A DNA stretch of 64,000 nucleotides from an uncultured Pelagibacteraceae bacterium. Lineage in GTDB: Bacteria > Pseudomonadota > Alphaproteobacteria > Pelagibacterales > Pelagibacteraceae. Within the stretch, counting starts at the first letter, position 1. Each line of letters opens with the position of its first letter. The stretch covers positions 1 through 64,000 of the forward strand of contig CACJQQ010000002.1 of assembly GCA_902595625.1 (NCBI GenBank). The letters are read 5' to 3'. The notes beneath the pieces were generated by a model. It did no database searches. It was given only the letters and a program-made list of their open reading frames with translations, and was not told the origin of the DNA. Below, in pieces: positions 1-10,305 of the stretch. The position numbers were made by a program, and so were the translations under genes.

Positions 1-661
1 CTATTAAATCTAAAGCTTCTTCGTTAGAATTTATTGATGGGGCAAAACCGCCTTCATCTCCAACATTCGTTAACATTTTTTTAGATTGTAATATTTTTTT
101 TAGATTTTGTATTACAACAAAACATTTTTCTATAGCATCTGTAAAATTTTTAGCAGAGTCTGGTCTGATCATAAATTCTTGAATATTCAAATCATTATCT
201 GCATGAGCTCCACCATTAATAATATTCATTAGTGGTATAGGTAGAGAATAGGATTTACCTAAATTTTTAAAAAGTGATAGTTTTTTTGTGATTGCTGAAC
301 ATTTTGCGTTAGCTAATGAAACTGCCAGTGTAGCATTAGCTCCAAGATTTATTTTATTTTCACTTCCATCTAATTCTAATAAAATTTTATCAATATCTTC
401 TTGATTGTCTGGATTTAAATTCTTAAGTTTGTCAGAAATTTTTTTATTAATATTGTTTACTGCAGTGTTTACACTTTTTCCCAAAAATTTATTCTGATCT
501 TTGTCTCTTAATTCATGTGCCTCAAAAGCGCCTGTGGATGCGCCTGATGGAGAAATTGCAGTAGCTGACGAACCATCATCTAAAAAAATTTCAGCTTCAA
601 CAGTAGGATTTCCCCTGCTATCAAAAACTTGTCGCCCTATAACATTTTTGATTTTTGCCAT
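1..661 (-). CDS. eno: Enolase, N-terminal half (cut by window edge)
   Basis: Enolase converts 2-phosphoglycerate to phosphoenolpyruvate in glycolysis and gluconeogenesis. The translated 220 codons begin MAKIKNVIGRQVFDSRGNP. They contain the substrate-loop motif GASTGAFEAHELRD near residue 40, GANATLAVSLANAK near 105 and the conserved NGGAHADN segment near 150, ending in NVGDEGGFAPS. The C-terminal barrel half, with the Mg ligands and catalytic Lys, lies left of base 1. The ATG at 659-661 is followed 11 bases downstream by kdsA in the same direction, so eno is probably the distal gene of a pyrG-kdsA-eno transcript. The eno-kdsA-pyrG neighbourhood is common in proteobacteria. Identification is secure; only the right half is visible. 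Confidence 0.96.
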   Translation of the reverse strand, partial: MAKIKNVIGRQVFDSRGNPTVEAEIFLDDGSSATAISPSGASTGAFEAHELRDKDQNKFLGKSVNTAVNNINKKISDKLKNLNPDNQEDIDKILLELDGSENKINLGANATLAVSLANAKCSAITKKLSLFKNLGKSYSLPIPLMNIINGGAHADNDLNIQEFMIRPDSAKNFTDAIEKCFVVIQNLKKILQSKKMLTNVGDEGGFAPSINSNEEALDLI

Positions 662-672
662 TCCTTCTTTTT

Positions 673-1493
673 TTATTTAACTAACTTATCTATTTCAGTT
701 AATTTTTTTAATAATGTTTTCACTTCATTTAATGGCACCATATTTGGACCATCTGATGGCGCGTTATCGGGGTCTTCATGTGTTTCCATAAAAATTGCTC
801 CAACACCGACAGCTATAGCTGCGCGAGCTAAATAAGGAACAAACTCTCTTTGACCTCCACTTTTTTCACCCATACCACCTGGTTGTTGAACTGAATGAGT
901 GGCATCAAAAACGATTGGAAAACCAAATCTAGACATGATTGGCAAAGCTCTCATATCTGAAACAAGTGTATTATAACCAAAACTTGCTCCTCTTTCTGTA
1001 ATTAAAATATTCTTGTTTCCAGAGTCTTCAATCTTTTTTATTACGTTAGCCATATCCCATGGCGCCAGAAATTGTCCTTTTTTAACATTTATTATTTTGC
1101 CAGTTTTAGCTGCAGCAATTAATAAATCAGTTTGACGGCAAAGAAACGCTGGGATTTGCAAAACGTCAACATGATCAGCAACAATTGAACATTGTTCTGC
1201 TGTGTGAACATCTGTCAAAATAGGTAAACCAACTTCTTTTCTAATTTTATCAAAAATAGGTAAAGATTTATCAAGTCCCATGCCTCTTTTACCTTTAAGG
1301 CTTGTTCTGTTAGCTTTATCAAAAGAGGTTTTATATATTAAATTAATTCCTAGACTGGTGGTGATTTTTTTTAATTCAGAAGAAATTTTTAAAGCATGCT
1401 CTTCATTTTCTAACTGACACGGTCCAGCAATCAAAGTAAAAGGTTTATCGTTAGCTATTTCAAAATTGGAACATTTTACTTTATGATTTGTCA

Positions 1494-1494
<1 letters not shown>
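673..1494 (-). CDS. kdsA: 3-deoxy-D-manno-octulosonate 8-phosphate synthase
   Basis: KdsA condenses phosphoenolpyruvate with arabinose 5-phosphate to give Kdo-8-phosphate for lipopolysaccharide inner core. At 273 residues it has the family's usual length. Visible motifs are IAGPCQLEN (Cys26), the substrate lysine/asparagine/arginine run FDKANRTS near residues 58-65, [15 protein letters not shown] and [10 protein letters not shown]. Cys26 sits where the metal-ligand cysteine lies in Aquifex-type enzymes, whereas the E. coli enzyme has Asn there, so I infer the metal-dependent class. The ATG shares its first base with the pyrG stop (TAATG), which indicates translational coupling. Presence of KdsA, together with the lpx genes further right, implies a Kdo-lipid A outer membrane. 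Confidence 0.96.
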
Positions 1495-3152
<1,658 letters not shown>

Positions 3153-3160
3153 AGTGTTAA

Positions 3161-3460
3161 TTACTTAGACTGTGGTATTTGTGGAAGGTTTGAATTTTCC
3201 TCTTCTTCCTTTTCAAGAACTGATTGAGTTTCACGAAGTTCATCTCGTGAAATGGCAACTATAGCTATACTGCAAATTATAAATAAGGTAGCTACAATTG
3301 ATGTAAATTTAGTTAAGAAAGTACCAACTGATCTTGCAGACGTGAAATTGTCTTGTGAAACACCTAAGCCCAATGCGCCTCCCTCTGATCTTTGCAATAA
3401 AATTATTATTACTAGGATTATTGCTAAAGCGATATTTACAAAAATGAGTAAATTTTCCAT
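3161..3460 (-). CDS. secG: Preprotein translocase subunit SecG
   Basis: SecG is the small accessory subunit of the SecYEG channel in the inner membrane and assists SecA-driven export. The 99-residue protein has two hydrophobic segments (about residues 4-21 and 52-72). The SecG loop motif LLQRSEGGALGLG lies between them, followed by SVGTFLTKFTSIVAT. The acidic, proline-containing tail after the second segment is normal for the family. It starts 5 bases after the tpiA stop, so the pair is probably cotranscribed; tpiA-secG-pyrG is a typical bacterial order. The ATG at 3458-3460 is the only sensible start. Confidence 0.93.
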   Translation of the reverse strand: MENLLIFVNIALAIILVIIILLQRSEGGALGLGVSQDNFTSARSVGTFLTKFTSIVATLFIICSIAIVAISRDELRETQSVLEKEEEENSNLPQIPQSK

Positions 3461-3465
3461 GGTGT

Positions 3466-4209
3466 TTATCTATAGTAATTCTTTATTATATCAATAAATT
3501 TTTTAGAAGTTTTTGATGCTCCTCCTATTAAAAAACCATCTATTTCTTTAATTTCTTTAAACATCTCTATATTGCTACCATCTACTGAACCGCCATAGAG
3601 TACTGCTGGACTAGTTTTTTTAAAAATTCTTTTTAAAACTTTCTTAATATGAATAGTTGTTTTTTTTAATTCATGCGCAGTCGGAATTTTACCTGTTCCG
3701 ATAGACCAAATAGGTTCATAAGCTACAATAATATTATTTCTATTAAATTTTTTTTCTAAAACTTTTGTCAATTGTCTTGTTAAAACACTTAGTGTTTTTT
3801 TATTTTTTTTCTCTATTTTGTTTTCACCTATACAAAAAACTACTTTCAAATTATTATTTAGAGCATACCTGACTTTATCCTTTAGCATTAGATCGGTGTC
3901 ACCCTCTCCTCTGTTGTCTGAATGTCCAACTAAAGTATATTTAGCACCTACGCTCTTTAGCATGTAAGGGCTTATGGCGGCTGTATTAGAAGAGAATTGT
4001 TCTTTCTGATAGCAATTTTGAGAACCTATTAAAATCCTCTTATTTTTAAAATATCTAGAATAGCTTTCAATCAGTGTGTAAGGTGGAGTAATTACTACTC
4101 TGTATTTGTTTCTATTTTTATCTCTAGAGTAGTACGAATTAATTTTATTAAGAATATTAACGGATTTAGGCACACCAAACATTTTCCAATTGCCAATAAA
4201 ATATCTCAT
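3466..4209 (-). CDS. tpiA: Triosephosphate isomerase
   Basis: TpiA interconverts dihydroxyacetone phosphate and glyceraldehyde 3-phosphate. At 247 residues it has normal length. NWKM (Asn7, Lys9) is the substrate-binding start, GHS gives catalytic His96, AYEPIWSIGTGK holds the general-base glutamate near 165 followed by the flexible loop 6, and YGGSV and GFLIGGAS form the phosphate-binding loops. The usual GHSERR box reads GHSDNR here, so the almost invariant loop glutamate (Glu97 of classical numbering) is Asp98. Other catalytic residues are intact, so I still call it an isomerase. It diverges from the ppiD-trp operon, with 63 bases between them. Confidence 0.93.
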   Translation of the reverse strand: MRYFIGNWKMFGVPKSVNILNKINSYYSRDKNRNKYRVVITPPYTLIESYSRYFKNKRILIGSQNCYQKEQFSSNTAAISPYMLKSVGAKYTLVGHSDNRGEGDTDLMLKDKVRYALNNNLKVVFCIGENKIEKKNKKTLSVLTRQLTKVLEKKFNRNNIIVAYEPIWSIGTGKIPTAHELKKTTIHIKKVLKRIFKKTSPAVLYGGSVDGSNIEMFKEIKEIDGFLIGGASKTSKKFIDIIKNYYR

Positions 4210-4243
4210 AATTTGCCTTAAATTAAATTTTAATCTATAGGTG

Positions 4244-4249
4244 TATAAT
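4244..4249 (+). promoter_or_regulatory. Candidate -10 element for the ppiD-trp operon
   Basis: A perfect TATAAT hexamer preceded by GTG lies 24 bases before the ATG at 4273, in the 63-base divergent gap with tpiA. No convincing -35 hexamer is found at the right distance, so this is a weak call. Confidence 0.35.
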
Positions 4250-4272
4250 TTTGGACTTAATAAATTAATATT

Positions 4273-5730
4273 ATGGCAACATCAATAGGTAAATTATCAA
4301 AATCTTTTTTTATAAAGCTGCTGGTGGGTATAATTATTCTGCCTTTTGTCTTTTGGGGTATGGGTGACGTGTTTAGGGGCGGAAATCAAAACGTAATCGC
4401 AACTGTAGATTCTAACAAAATTAGCACTCAAGAATTTATTAATTACATAAATCGGTTAAATTTAAGCGAAGAACAGATTAAAAATTTATCAAAGACGGAT
4501 CTGATCGAACAAATTTTATCTGATTATATTGGTAAAAAAGTTATGTCTTTAGAAATTGAAAATCTTGGAATTGTAATAAATGATAATGCTCTAAGAGATA
4601 TTATTAAAAATGATAAATCATTTTTTAAAGATAATAAGTTTTCAAGAACTGAGTATGAAAAATTTTTAATTAAAAGTGGAATTACAGCGCCTCAATTTGA
4701 AGCTAATATTGTTGAGCAAGAAAAAAGAAGGCAGTTTTTAAGTTCTTTGGCTGGAGGAATAGTCATTCCTGAAATTCTAGTTGAGAAAGAATTTAGAAAA
4801 GAAAATCAAACGAAAATAATTCAATATATAGATTTAGAAAAATATCACTCAAAATATAAACCCTCACAAGAAAATATTAAAGAACTTTACGAAAGAAATA
4901 AGAATGTATTTTTTACTGAACTTAAATCAATAAGATACGCAGAAATTAAACCAGAGTTTATCAGTGGAGGTAAAGAGTACAATGAAAATTTTTTTAAACA
5001 ATTAGATAATATTGAAAACAATGTTTTAGACGGACAATCTTTTGAGGAGACAGTGAAAGCAAATAATTTAAAGATTGTAGAATTCAATAAAATTAATGCT
5101 AAAAAAGAAAATGAAGCCAAAAACAAAATAGAAAACTTACCAGATAATCTCTTTAAAAAAATTTATAATATAAAGATACCTCAATCTCCTGAAATTATTA
5201 ATATAGATAGTAAATATTATTTAGCTGAGATTAAAGATGAAGAGAAAAAAAATAGACCGATGAACGATCCTGAAGTTTTAGAAGCACTCAATGCCCAATT
5301 AAGTTTTAAAGAAAAAATTGAAAATAATACATCTTTAGCTAAAGATATAAGTTTAGGCGCTTTTGATGGAGAAAATTATAAAAAATTTGCTGACGATAAT
5401 GGTTTAATTGTTAAAGATTATAAAATCTCTAATTTAAAACAAAACGATATATTTAACGAAGGTTTAATAAAGCGAATTTTTTTAACTAAAGATGGTGACA
5501 TTAATCTTTTAACTAACAATACCCTGACTAAAAGTTTTTTAATATCGACAAAAAAAACTGAATATAAAAAACTAGATAAAAATGGCAATGAATTTGAACA
5601 ATACGAAGCTAAAGCACGCTTAAACTTGATTAACAAAATATATCAATCTTATGACGAAAATGCTAATCAGAAGTATAAAGTTGAAGTTAATCAAAGAACT
5701 GTAGATCGTGTTAAAAATTCGTTTCAATGA
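4273..5730 (+). CDS. PpiD-like membrane-anchored periplasmic foldase
   Basis: This resembles the SurA/PpiD group: a periplasmic chaperone held by one N-terminal membrane segment, helping outer-membrane and secreted proteins fold. The 485 residues start with a basic stretch and a hydrophobic segment at about 13-30 (FFIKLLVGIIILPFVFWGMGDVF). Then come the SurA_N-type motifs (IATVDSNKISTQEFINYINR, DYIGKKVMSLEIENLGIVINDNALRDII) and a long Lys/Glu/Asn-rich region. The middle parvulin (PPIC) domain is hard to recognise, so isomerase activity is doubtful. E. coli PpiD is about 620 residues, so this is a shortened form. It sits directly upstream of trpE with an ATGA overlap, as PpiD-like genes do in other alphaproteobacteria. 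Confidence 0.82.
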   Translation: MATSIGKLSKSFFIKLLVGIIILPFVFWGMGDVFRGGNQNVIATVDSNKISTQEFINYINRLNLSEEQIKNLSKTDLIEQILSDYIGKKVMSLEIENLGIVINDNALRDIIKNDKSFFKDNKFSRTEYEKFLIKSGITAPQFEANIVEQEKRRQFLSSLAGGIVIPEILVEKEFRKENQTKIIQYIDLEKYHSKYKPSQENIKELYERNKNVFFTELKSIRYAEIKPEFISGGKEYNENFFKQLDNIENNVLDGQSFEETVKANNLKIVEFNKINAKKENEAKNKIENLPDNLFKKIYNIKIPQSPEIINIDSKYYLAEIKDEEKKNRPMNDPEVLEALNAQLSFKEKIENNTSLAKDISLGAFDGENYKKFADDNGLIVKDYKISNLKQNDIFNEGLIKRIFLTKDGDINLLTNNTLTKSFLISTKKTEYKKLDKNGNEFEQYEAKARLNLINKIYQSYDENANQKYKVEVNQRTVDRVKNSFQ

Positions 5731-7184
5731 AAATAAACTTAAGTTTTAAAGAATTTAAAAATAATCATTCTAAAAAAAAACATCAAATTTTATTTAGAAC
5801 GAGGTCTTGTAATCAATATCCCAGGGTTGAAAACTTATTTAGATTTCTTCTAGCTGAAAAAAATAGCTTTATTTTTGAGTCAGTTGAAAAAGGAACGATT
5901 AAAGGTCGTTATACTATAATTGGACTTAATCCTGATAAAATCTGGGATATTAATAAGAATATTATTACAATTAATAGCTCAGATAAAAAATCTAAAATCA
6001 AATCTGATCCATTAAAGTATATAAATAAACTAATTAAAGAGTTTAAGATTAAAGTTCCAAATCAATTACCTTCAATGTCCTCGATGCTTGTAGGTTATTT
6101 TTCTTATGATGTAATCCGTTATATAGAAAAAATACCCAACAACTGTAAAGATGATCTTAAAGTGCCTGATGTTAGGTTATCAAGACCTAAAAATTTAATT
6201 ATTTATGATAATGTTAAAAAAAAGATTTTTTATGTAGAAAATGTTTATGCAGATACAAAAATTAAAAATTATGAGGAAGAATATCATGCAATAAATAAAA
6301 GATTTGATTTGTACGAAGATTTTGAGAAAATTAAACTCCCAGAACAATTCACATTTAAACCTAACAAGAATTTAATAAAATCAAATACTTCAAAAGAAAA
6401 ATTCAAATCACTTGTTAAAAAAGCAAAAACATACATAGAAAAAGGAGATATTTTTCAAGTTGTTTTAAGTCAAAGGTTTGAGAGAAAAATCAATAAAGCA
6501 CCTATAGAAATTTACAATCATTTAAGAAAATCTAATCCCTCACCTTTTATGTTTTATTTTAATTATAAAGATTTTAACATTTTAGGCAGCAGTCCAGAAA
6601 TATTGGTAAGACTTAGAGGTGGAGAAGTAACAATTAGACCAATCGCTGGCACTAGACCTAGAGGAAGAAACAGCAAAGAAGATAAAAAATATGAATTAGA
6701 TCTTTTAAAAGATAAAAAAGAATTAGCAGAGCATTTAATGTTATTAGATCTTGGAAGAAATGATGTTGGAAAAGTATCTAAAGTAAATACAGTTAAAGTT
6801 ACTGAAAAGTTTAAAGTTGAGAGATATTCTCATGTAATGCACATAGTTTCTAATGTAGTAGGAAAATTTAATAATAAATTTTCATTATTTGAAACATTAT
6901 TATCAGGCTTTCCAGCGGGCACAGTAAGTGGCGCCCCCAAAATTAGAGCTATGGAAATCATTGATGAATTAGAGAAAAATAAAAGGAAATTATACGCGGG
7001 TGGTATTGGTTATTTCACTCCTAATGGTGAGTTTGACACTTGTATAGCTTTAAGAACAGCTATAATTAAAAATAAGAAATTTTATGTACAGGCTGGTGCT
7101 GGTGTAGTTGCGGATAGTAAACCTGAAAAAGAGTACGCTGAAACGGTGAATAAAGCTAAAGCCTTAATGAAAGCAGTCGATTAA
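5727..7184 (+). CDS. trpE: Anthranilate synthase component I
   Basis: TrpE makes anthranilate from chorismate with ammonia delivered by TrpG, the first committed step to tryptophan. The 485 residues include the N-terminal Trp-binding region with FIFESVEKG (the ES..KG feedback element near residue 50). The chorismate-binding domain shows DIFQVVLSQRF, FNILGSSPEILVR, IRPIAGTRPRGRN, LLDLGRNDVG and the SGFPAGTVSGAPKIRAME signature near 415. This is the separate, unfused type; the rhizobial TrpE(G) fusion is absent. The ATG overlaps the ppiD stop (ATGA), and the trpG ATG follows directly after the stop. No leader peptide or attenuator is possible at this junction. Confidence 0.97.
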   Translation: MKINLSFKEFKNNHSKKKHQILFRTRSCNQYPRVENLFRFLLAEKNSFIFESVEKGTIKGRYTIIGLNPDKIWDINKNIITINSSDKKSKIKSDPLKYINKLIKEFKIKVPNQLPSMSSMLVGYFSYDVIRYIEKIPNNCKDDLKVPDVRLSRPKNLIIYDNVKKKIFYVENVYADTKIKNYEEEYHAINKRFDLYEDFEKIKLPEQFTFKPNKNLIKSNTSKEKFKSLVKKAKTYIEKGDIFQVVLSQRFERKINKAPIEIYNHLRKSNPSPFMFYFNYKDFNILGSSPEILVRLRGGEVTIRPIAGTRPRGRNSKEDKKYELDLLKDKKELAEHLMLLDLGRNDVGKVSKVNTVKVTEKFKVERYSHVMHIVSNVVGKFNNKFSLFETLLSGFPAGTVSGAPKIRAMEIIDELEKNKRKLYAGGIGYFTPNGEFDTCIALRTAIIKNKKFYVQAGAGVVADSKPEKEYAETVNKAKALMKAVD

Positions 7185-7751
7185 ATGAAAATTTTATTAA
7201 TAGATAACTACGATAGTTTTACTTACAACTTATATCACTATATCTCTAATTTTAAAAAAAATGTTGAGGTAGTTAGGAATGATAAAATTGATGGTAAAGC
7301 AATTATAAGAAAAAAATATAATAAAATTGTTATCTCGCCTGGACCAGGTAATCCAAATCAAGCTGGCAATTGTTTAAAAATTGTAAAAGAAATTCACAAA
7401 AAAATACCTATTCTAGGAGTATGTTTAGGTCATCAAATCATTGGTCAGGTTTTTGGTGGAAAAATAGTGAGAGCTAAGAATTTAATGCATGGAAAAACTA
7501 GTAAAATTAAGCATCAAAAGAAAGGTCTATTTAAGAATATCCAAAATAATTTTGAAGCAACGAGATATCACAGCCTTGTAGTTGATAGTAAAAAATTCCC
7601 AAAAGACTTGATAATTACTGCAGAAACTAAAAATAAGACAATTATGGGGTTGATGCATAAAAAATATAATATTCACGGATTTCAATTTCATCCTGAGAGT
7701 ATAAGTACTAAAGTGGGTATGAAATTAATTAAAAATTTTATCACTAATTAA
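7185..7751 (+). CDS. trpG: Anthranilate synthase component II (glutamine amidotransferase)
   Basis: TrpG hydrolyses glutamine and feeds ammonia to TrpE. The 188 residues form one class I amidotransferase domain: LLIDNYDSFTYNL at the start, VISPGPGNP near 49-57, nucleophile Cys80 in LGVCLGHQ, and His169/Glu171 in FQFHPES. No extra C-terminal domain is present. It follows trpE with no gap and precedes trpD by one base, so the trp genes should be translated in step. In some bacteria this subunit also serves PabB for folate; no pabB is in the window, so that role remains possible but unshown. Confidence 0.96.
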   Translation: MKILLIDNYDSFTYNLYHYISNFKKNVEVVRNDKIDGKAIIRKKYNKIVISPGPGNPNQAGNCLKIVKEIHKKIPILGVCLGHQIIGQVFGGKIVRAKNLMHGKTSKIKHQKKGLFKNIQNNFEATRYHSLVVDSKKFPKDLIITAETKNKTIMGLMHKKYNIHGFQFHPESISTKVGMKLIKNFITN

Positions 7752-7752
7752 T

Positions 7753-8748
7753 ATGTCTGATTTAGCAGCTAAATTAAAACAAGGTCAAAATCTTTCTTTT
7801 GAGGAAAGCAAGTCTCTATTTTCAGAGCTAATGGAGGGTAAAAAGGAAGAAAGTCAAATCATTGAAATTCTAGAGGCTTTGATAAAAAAAGGTGAAACAA
7901 AAGATGAATTAGCTGGTGGCATCTTTGTTTTAAGGGATAAAGCAACAAAAGTTTCTGCAGACTCAAATACTATTGATACCTGTGGAACTGGTGGTGACGG
8001 TCAAAATTCCCTAAATATTTCAACAGCCGCTGCAATTGTTTTAGCTAGCATGGGAGTTAAGGTGGCAAAACATGGTAATAAAGCTGTTTCGTCTAACTGT
8101 GGTTCAGCAGATGTATTGGAAGCTTTAAAAATAAACATTAATTTAAAATCAAGTGAAGCAGAGGATAGTATAAAAAATTTTAATTTTGCTTTTATGTTTG
8201 CTCCAAATTATCACTCAGCTATGAAACACGTTGGGCCTGCTAGAAAAAAGATGGGTAAGAAAACTATTTTTAATTTAATTGGTCCTTTAAGTAGTCCAGC
8301 TCAAGTTAAAAGACAAGTGATAGGTGTTTTCGATAAAAAATGGATGAAACCTTTTGCTGAAGCTTTAAAAGAAAATAATGTTGTGCATGCTTATATTGTT
8401 CATAGCGATGATGGAATGGATGAAATTTCACCTTTTGCAAAAACTAATGTTGTGGAATTAAAAGATAGTAAAATAAATGAATTTACAATAAATCCAAAAG
8501 ATCTTGGCATAAATGAAAGTAATAAAGAAAATTTGAAAGGTAAAAATGCAGAATACAATGCAGAAAAAATTATAGATATCTATAAAGGAACTTCTAATGA
8601 GTTCTCCCAATCCGTTGCTTTAAATGCTGCAGCAGGGTTAATTGTTTCGGGGAAAGAGAATGATTTTAAAAATGCTTTTAACAAAGCTACTAAACATCTA
8701 AGTTCTGGTAAAGTTTTTGAGCATTTGACAAAATTACAATCGAAATAA
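7753..8748 (+). CDS. trpD: Anthranilate phosphoribosyltransferase
   Basis: TrpD transfers phosphoribose from PRPP to anthranilate, the second tryptophan step. The 331-residue length is typical. Visible are the N-terminal helical domain (ELMEGKKEESQIIEILEAL), the PRPP motif CGTGGDG at 77-83 followed by NISTAAA, KHGNKAVSSNCGSADVLEAL, the anthranilate site FAPNYHSAMKHVGPARKKMG, and LIGPLSSPA. The last base of its stop is the first base of the trpC ATG (TAATG). No trpF, trpB or trpA is in the window, so the end of the pathway is encoded elsewhere. Confidence 0.97.
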   Translation: MSDLAAKLKQGQNLSFEESKSLFSELMEGKKEESQIIEILEALIKKGETKDELAGGIFVLRDKATKVSADSNTIDTCGTGGDGQNSLNISTAAAIVLASMGVKVAKHGNKAVSSNCGSADVLEALKININLKSSEAEDSIKNFNFAFMFAPNYHSAMKHVGPARKKMGKKTIFNLIGPLSSPAQVKRQVIGVFDKKWMKPFAEALKENNVVHAYIVHSDDGMDEISPFAKTNVVELKDSKINEFTINPKDLGINESNKENLKGKNAEYNAEKIIDIYKGTSNEFSQSVALNAAAGLIVSGKENDFKNAFNKATKHLSSGKVFEHLTKLQSK

Positions 8749-9542
8749 TGACTAATGTTTTAAACAAAATCATCGAAGATAAAAAAGATTCTTTGAAAAG
8801 TATTAAGAAGACAAATTCTTTAGATTCTATTGAAAATACAATTAAATCTTTAAACAACTTCTTAAATTTTAAAGAAGTTATAGCCAATAATAAAAGGGCA
8901 TCGATAATTTCAGAGATAAAAAAAGCAAGCCCTTCTGCAGGAGAATTAGTGAAAGATTTTAATCATTTAAATATTGCAAAAATGTACGTAGATAACGGTG
9001 CTACTTGCCTTTCGGTTTTAACAGAAGAAAAACACTTTCTTGGCAAACTTGATTATATAAGAGATATTAAAAAAAAGTTTAAAATTCCTGTTTTAGCAAA
9101 AGATTTTTTTATTGATCCTTACCAAATCGCTTTATCTAAAAGTTATGGTAGTGATTGTATTTTGATCATAGTTGCTGCTTTAGATGCTAAACTAGCAGAT
9201 GAAATTTATGCTGAAGCAATAAGACATAAACTTTCAGTAATAGTTGAAGTGCACGATAACAAAGAAGCTGAAAATGCTTTAAAATACGAAAATGCTTTAA
9301 TTGGGATTAATAATAGAAATTTAAAAACATTAGACATCTCTATTAATAATACGATTTCTATTTTCGAAACTTTAAAAGAACATAAAGGCCCTATCATTTC
9401 AGAAAGTGGAATTAAGAATGAAAATGATGCTAAATATATTTATGAAAAAACAGGGATTAAAAATTTTCTAATTGGTGAATCACTTTTAAAATCTGACAAT
9501 GCTGCAGAATTATTGAAAAAATTTACTCAAATAATTCAATAA
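8748..9542 (+). CDS. trpC: Indole-3-glycerol phosphate synthase
   Basis: TrpC closes the indole ring of 1-(2-carboxyphenylamino)-1-deoxyribulose 5-phosphate. The 264-residue single-domain TIM barrel carries SEIKKASPSAGEL (catalytic Glu/Lys near 56-58), LSVLTEEKHFLG, VLAKDFFIDPYQI with the catalytic lysine, GINNRNLKT and ISESGI. It is not fused to TrpF as in enterobacteria. It shares one base with trpD and is the last trp gene here; lexA starts 70 bases later with its own control site. Confidence 0.97.
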   Translation: MTNVLNKIIEDKKDSLKSIKKTNSLDSIENTIKSLNNFLNFKEVIANNKRASIISEIKKASPSAGELVKDFNHLNIAKMYVDNGATCLSVLTEEKHFLGKLDYIRDIKKKFKIPVLAKDFFIDPYQIALSKSYGSDCILIIVAALDAKLADEIYAEAIRHKLSVIVEVHDNKEAENALKYENALIGINNRNLKTLDISINNTISIFETLKEHKGPIISESGIKNENDAKYIYEKTGIKNFLIGESLLKSDNAAELLKKFTQIIQ

Positions 9543-9575
9543 AATAAGGGCTTATTTCAAGTTGTAATTTAAGTA

Positions 9576-9590
9576 GAACTTTTATAGAAC
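9576..9590 (+). promoter_or_regulatory. LexA operator (SOS box) of lexA
   Basis: GAAC (9576-9579), seven bases, GAAC (9587-9590). This equals GTTC-N7-GTTC on the other strand, the direct-repeat SOS box known for alphaproteobacterial LexA. It lies 22 bases before the lexA ATG at 9613 and overlaps a possible -10 (TATAGA, 9583-9588) that follows a TTGTAA (9562-9567). This arrangement fits autorepression. Confidence 0.75.
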
Positions 9591-9612
9591 ATAGATGTAC
9601 GAGGTTTGTTCT

Positions 9613-10287
9613 ATGCTTACAAAAAAACAAAAAAACTTACTAATATTCATAAATAAGAAGATTAGATCTTCTGGAATCTCTCCATCATATGAGGAAATGA
9701 AAAATTCACTCAACCTTAAGTCGAAATCAGGAATTCATAGATTAATATCAGCTTTAGAAGAGCGAGGATTTGTAAAAAGATTAGCTCACAAAGCAAGAGC
9801 TTTGGAAGTTGTTAAATTGCCAGAAAATGCAAGTGCTAATGATATTTTTAATTCTTTCACACCAAGTGTTATCAAAGGTGGATTAGATAAAGAAAAAACA
9901 AAATCGACTGATGTGTCTGTTTTAGGAAGTATTGCAGCCGGAACTCCAATCGAGGCAATTCAACAAGAAGTTGATAGAGTAGCTTTGCCTGAAGATTTGC
10001 AGAATAATGGTGAACATTATGGATTAAAAGTTAAAGGTGACTCAATGATTGAAGCTGGTATCAATGATGGTGATACAGTAATTGTTAAGAAAACTTCAAA
10101 TGTAGATAGTGGTCAGATTGCGGTTGTTTTAATTGATGACCAAGAAGCAACTTTAAAAAGAGTTAGAAAAAAAGGAAACACTATTGCTCTTGAAGCTGCA
10201 AATAGAAACTACGGCACAAAAATCTACGCTGCGAATAGAATAAAAATTCAAGGAAAACTGGTTTCTTTATATAGAAACTTTCACTAA
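9613..10287 (+). CDS. lexA: LexA repressor
   Basis: LexA represses SOS genes and self-cleaves when RecA-DNA filaments form. I choose the ATG at 9613, not the in-frame ATG at 9595. The family begins MLTKKQ, and GAGG at 9601-9604 is a good ribosome site 8 bases upstream; the longer form would start inside the promoter region. The 224 residues comprise a winged helix (about 1-65, with SGIHRLISALEERGFV), a linker, the cleavage pair Ala109-Gly110 in SIAAGTP, and the peptidase dyad Ser144 (KGDSMIEAGI) and Lys182 (ATLKRV). An SOS box sits just upstream. It is separated from trpC by 70 bases, so it has its own promoter, though read-through from trp is likely. Confidence 0.95.
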   Translation: MLTKKQKNLLIFINKKIRSSGISPSYEEMKNSLNLKSKSGIHRLISALEERGFVKRLAHKARALEVVKLPENASANDIFNSFTPSVIKGGLDKEKTKSTDVSVLGSIAAGTPIEAIQQEVDRVALPEDLQNNGEHYGLKVKGDSMIEAGINDGDTVIVKKTSNVDSGQIAVVLIDDQEATLKRVRKKGNTIALEAANRNYGTKIYAANRIKIQGKLVSLYRNFH

Positions 10288-10305
10288 AATAGTCTAATTA
10301 ATAGA

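Noticed and set aside
4210-4272. Possible trp leader peptide or attenuator before the trp operon
   Set aside because: The 63-base divergent gap has no short ORF with Trp codons and no hairpin plus T-run, and ppiD intervenes before trpE.
9542-9557. AAATAAG-GG-CTTATTT inverted repeat after trpC, possible terminator
   Set aside because: It includes the trpC stop, the stem is nearly all A-T and is not followed by a T-run, so intrinsic termination is unlikely.
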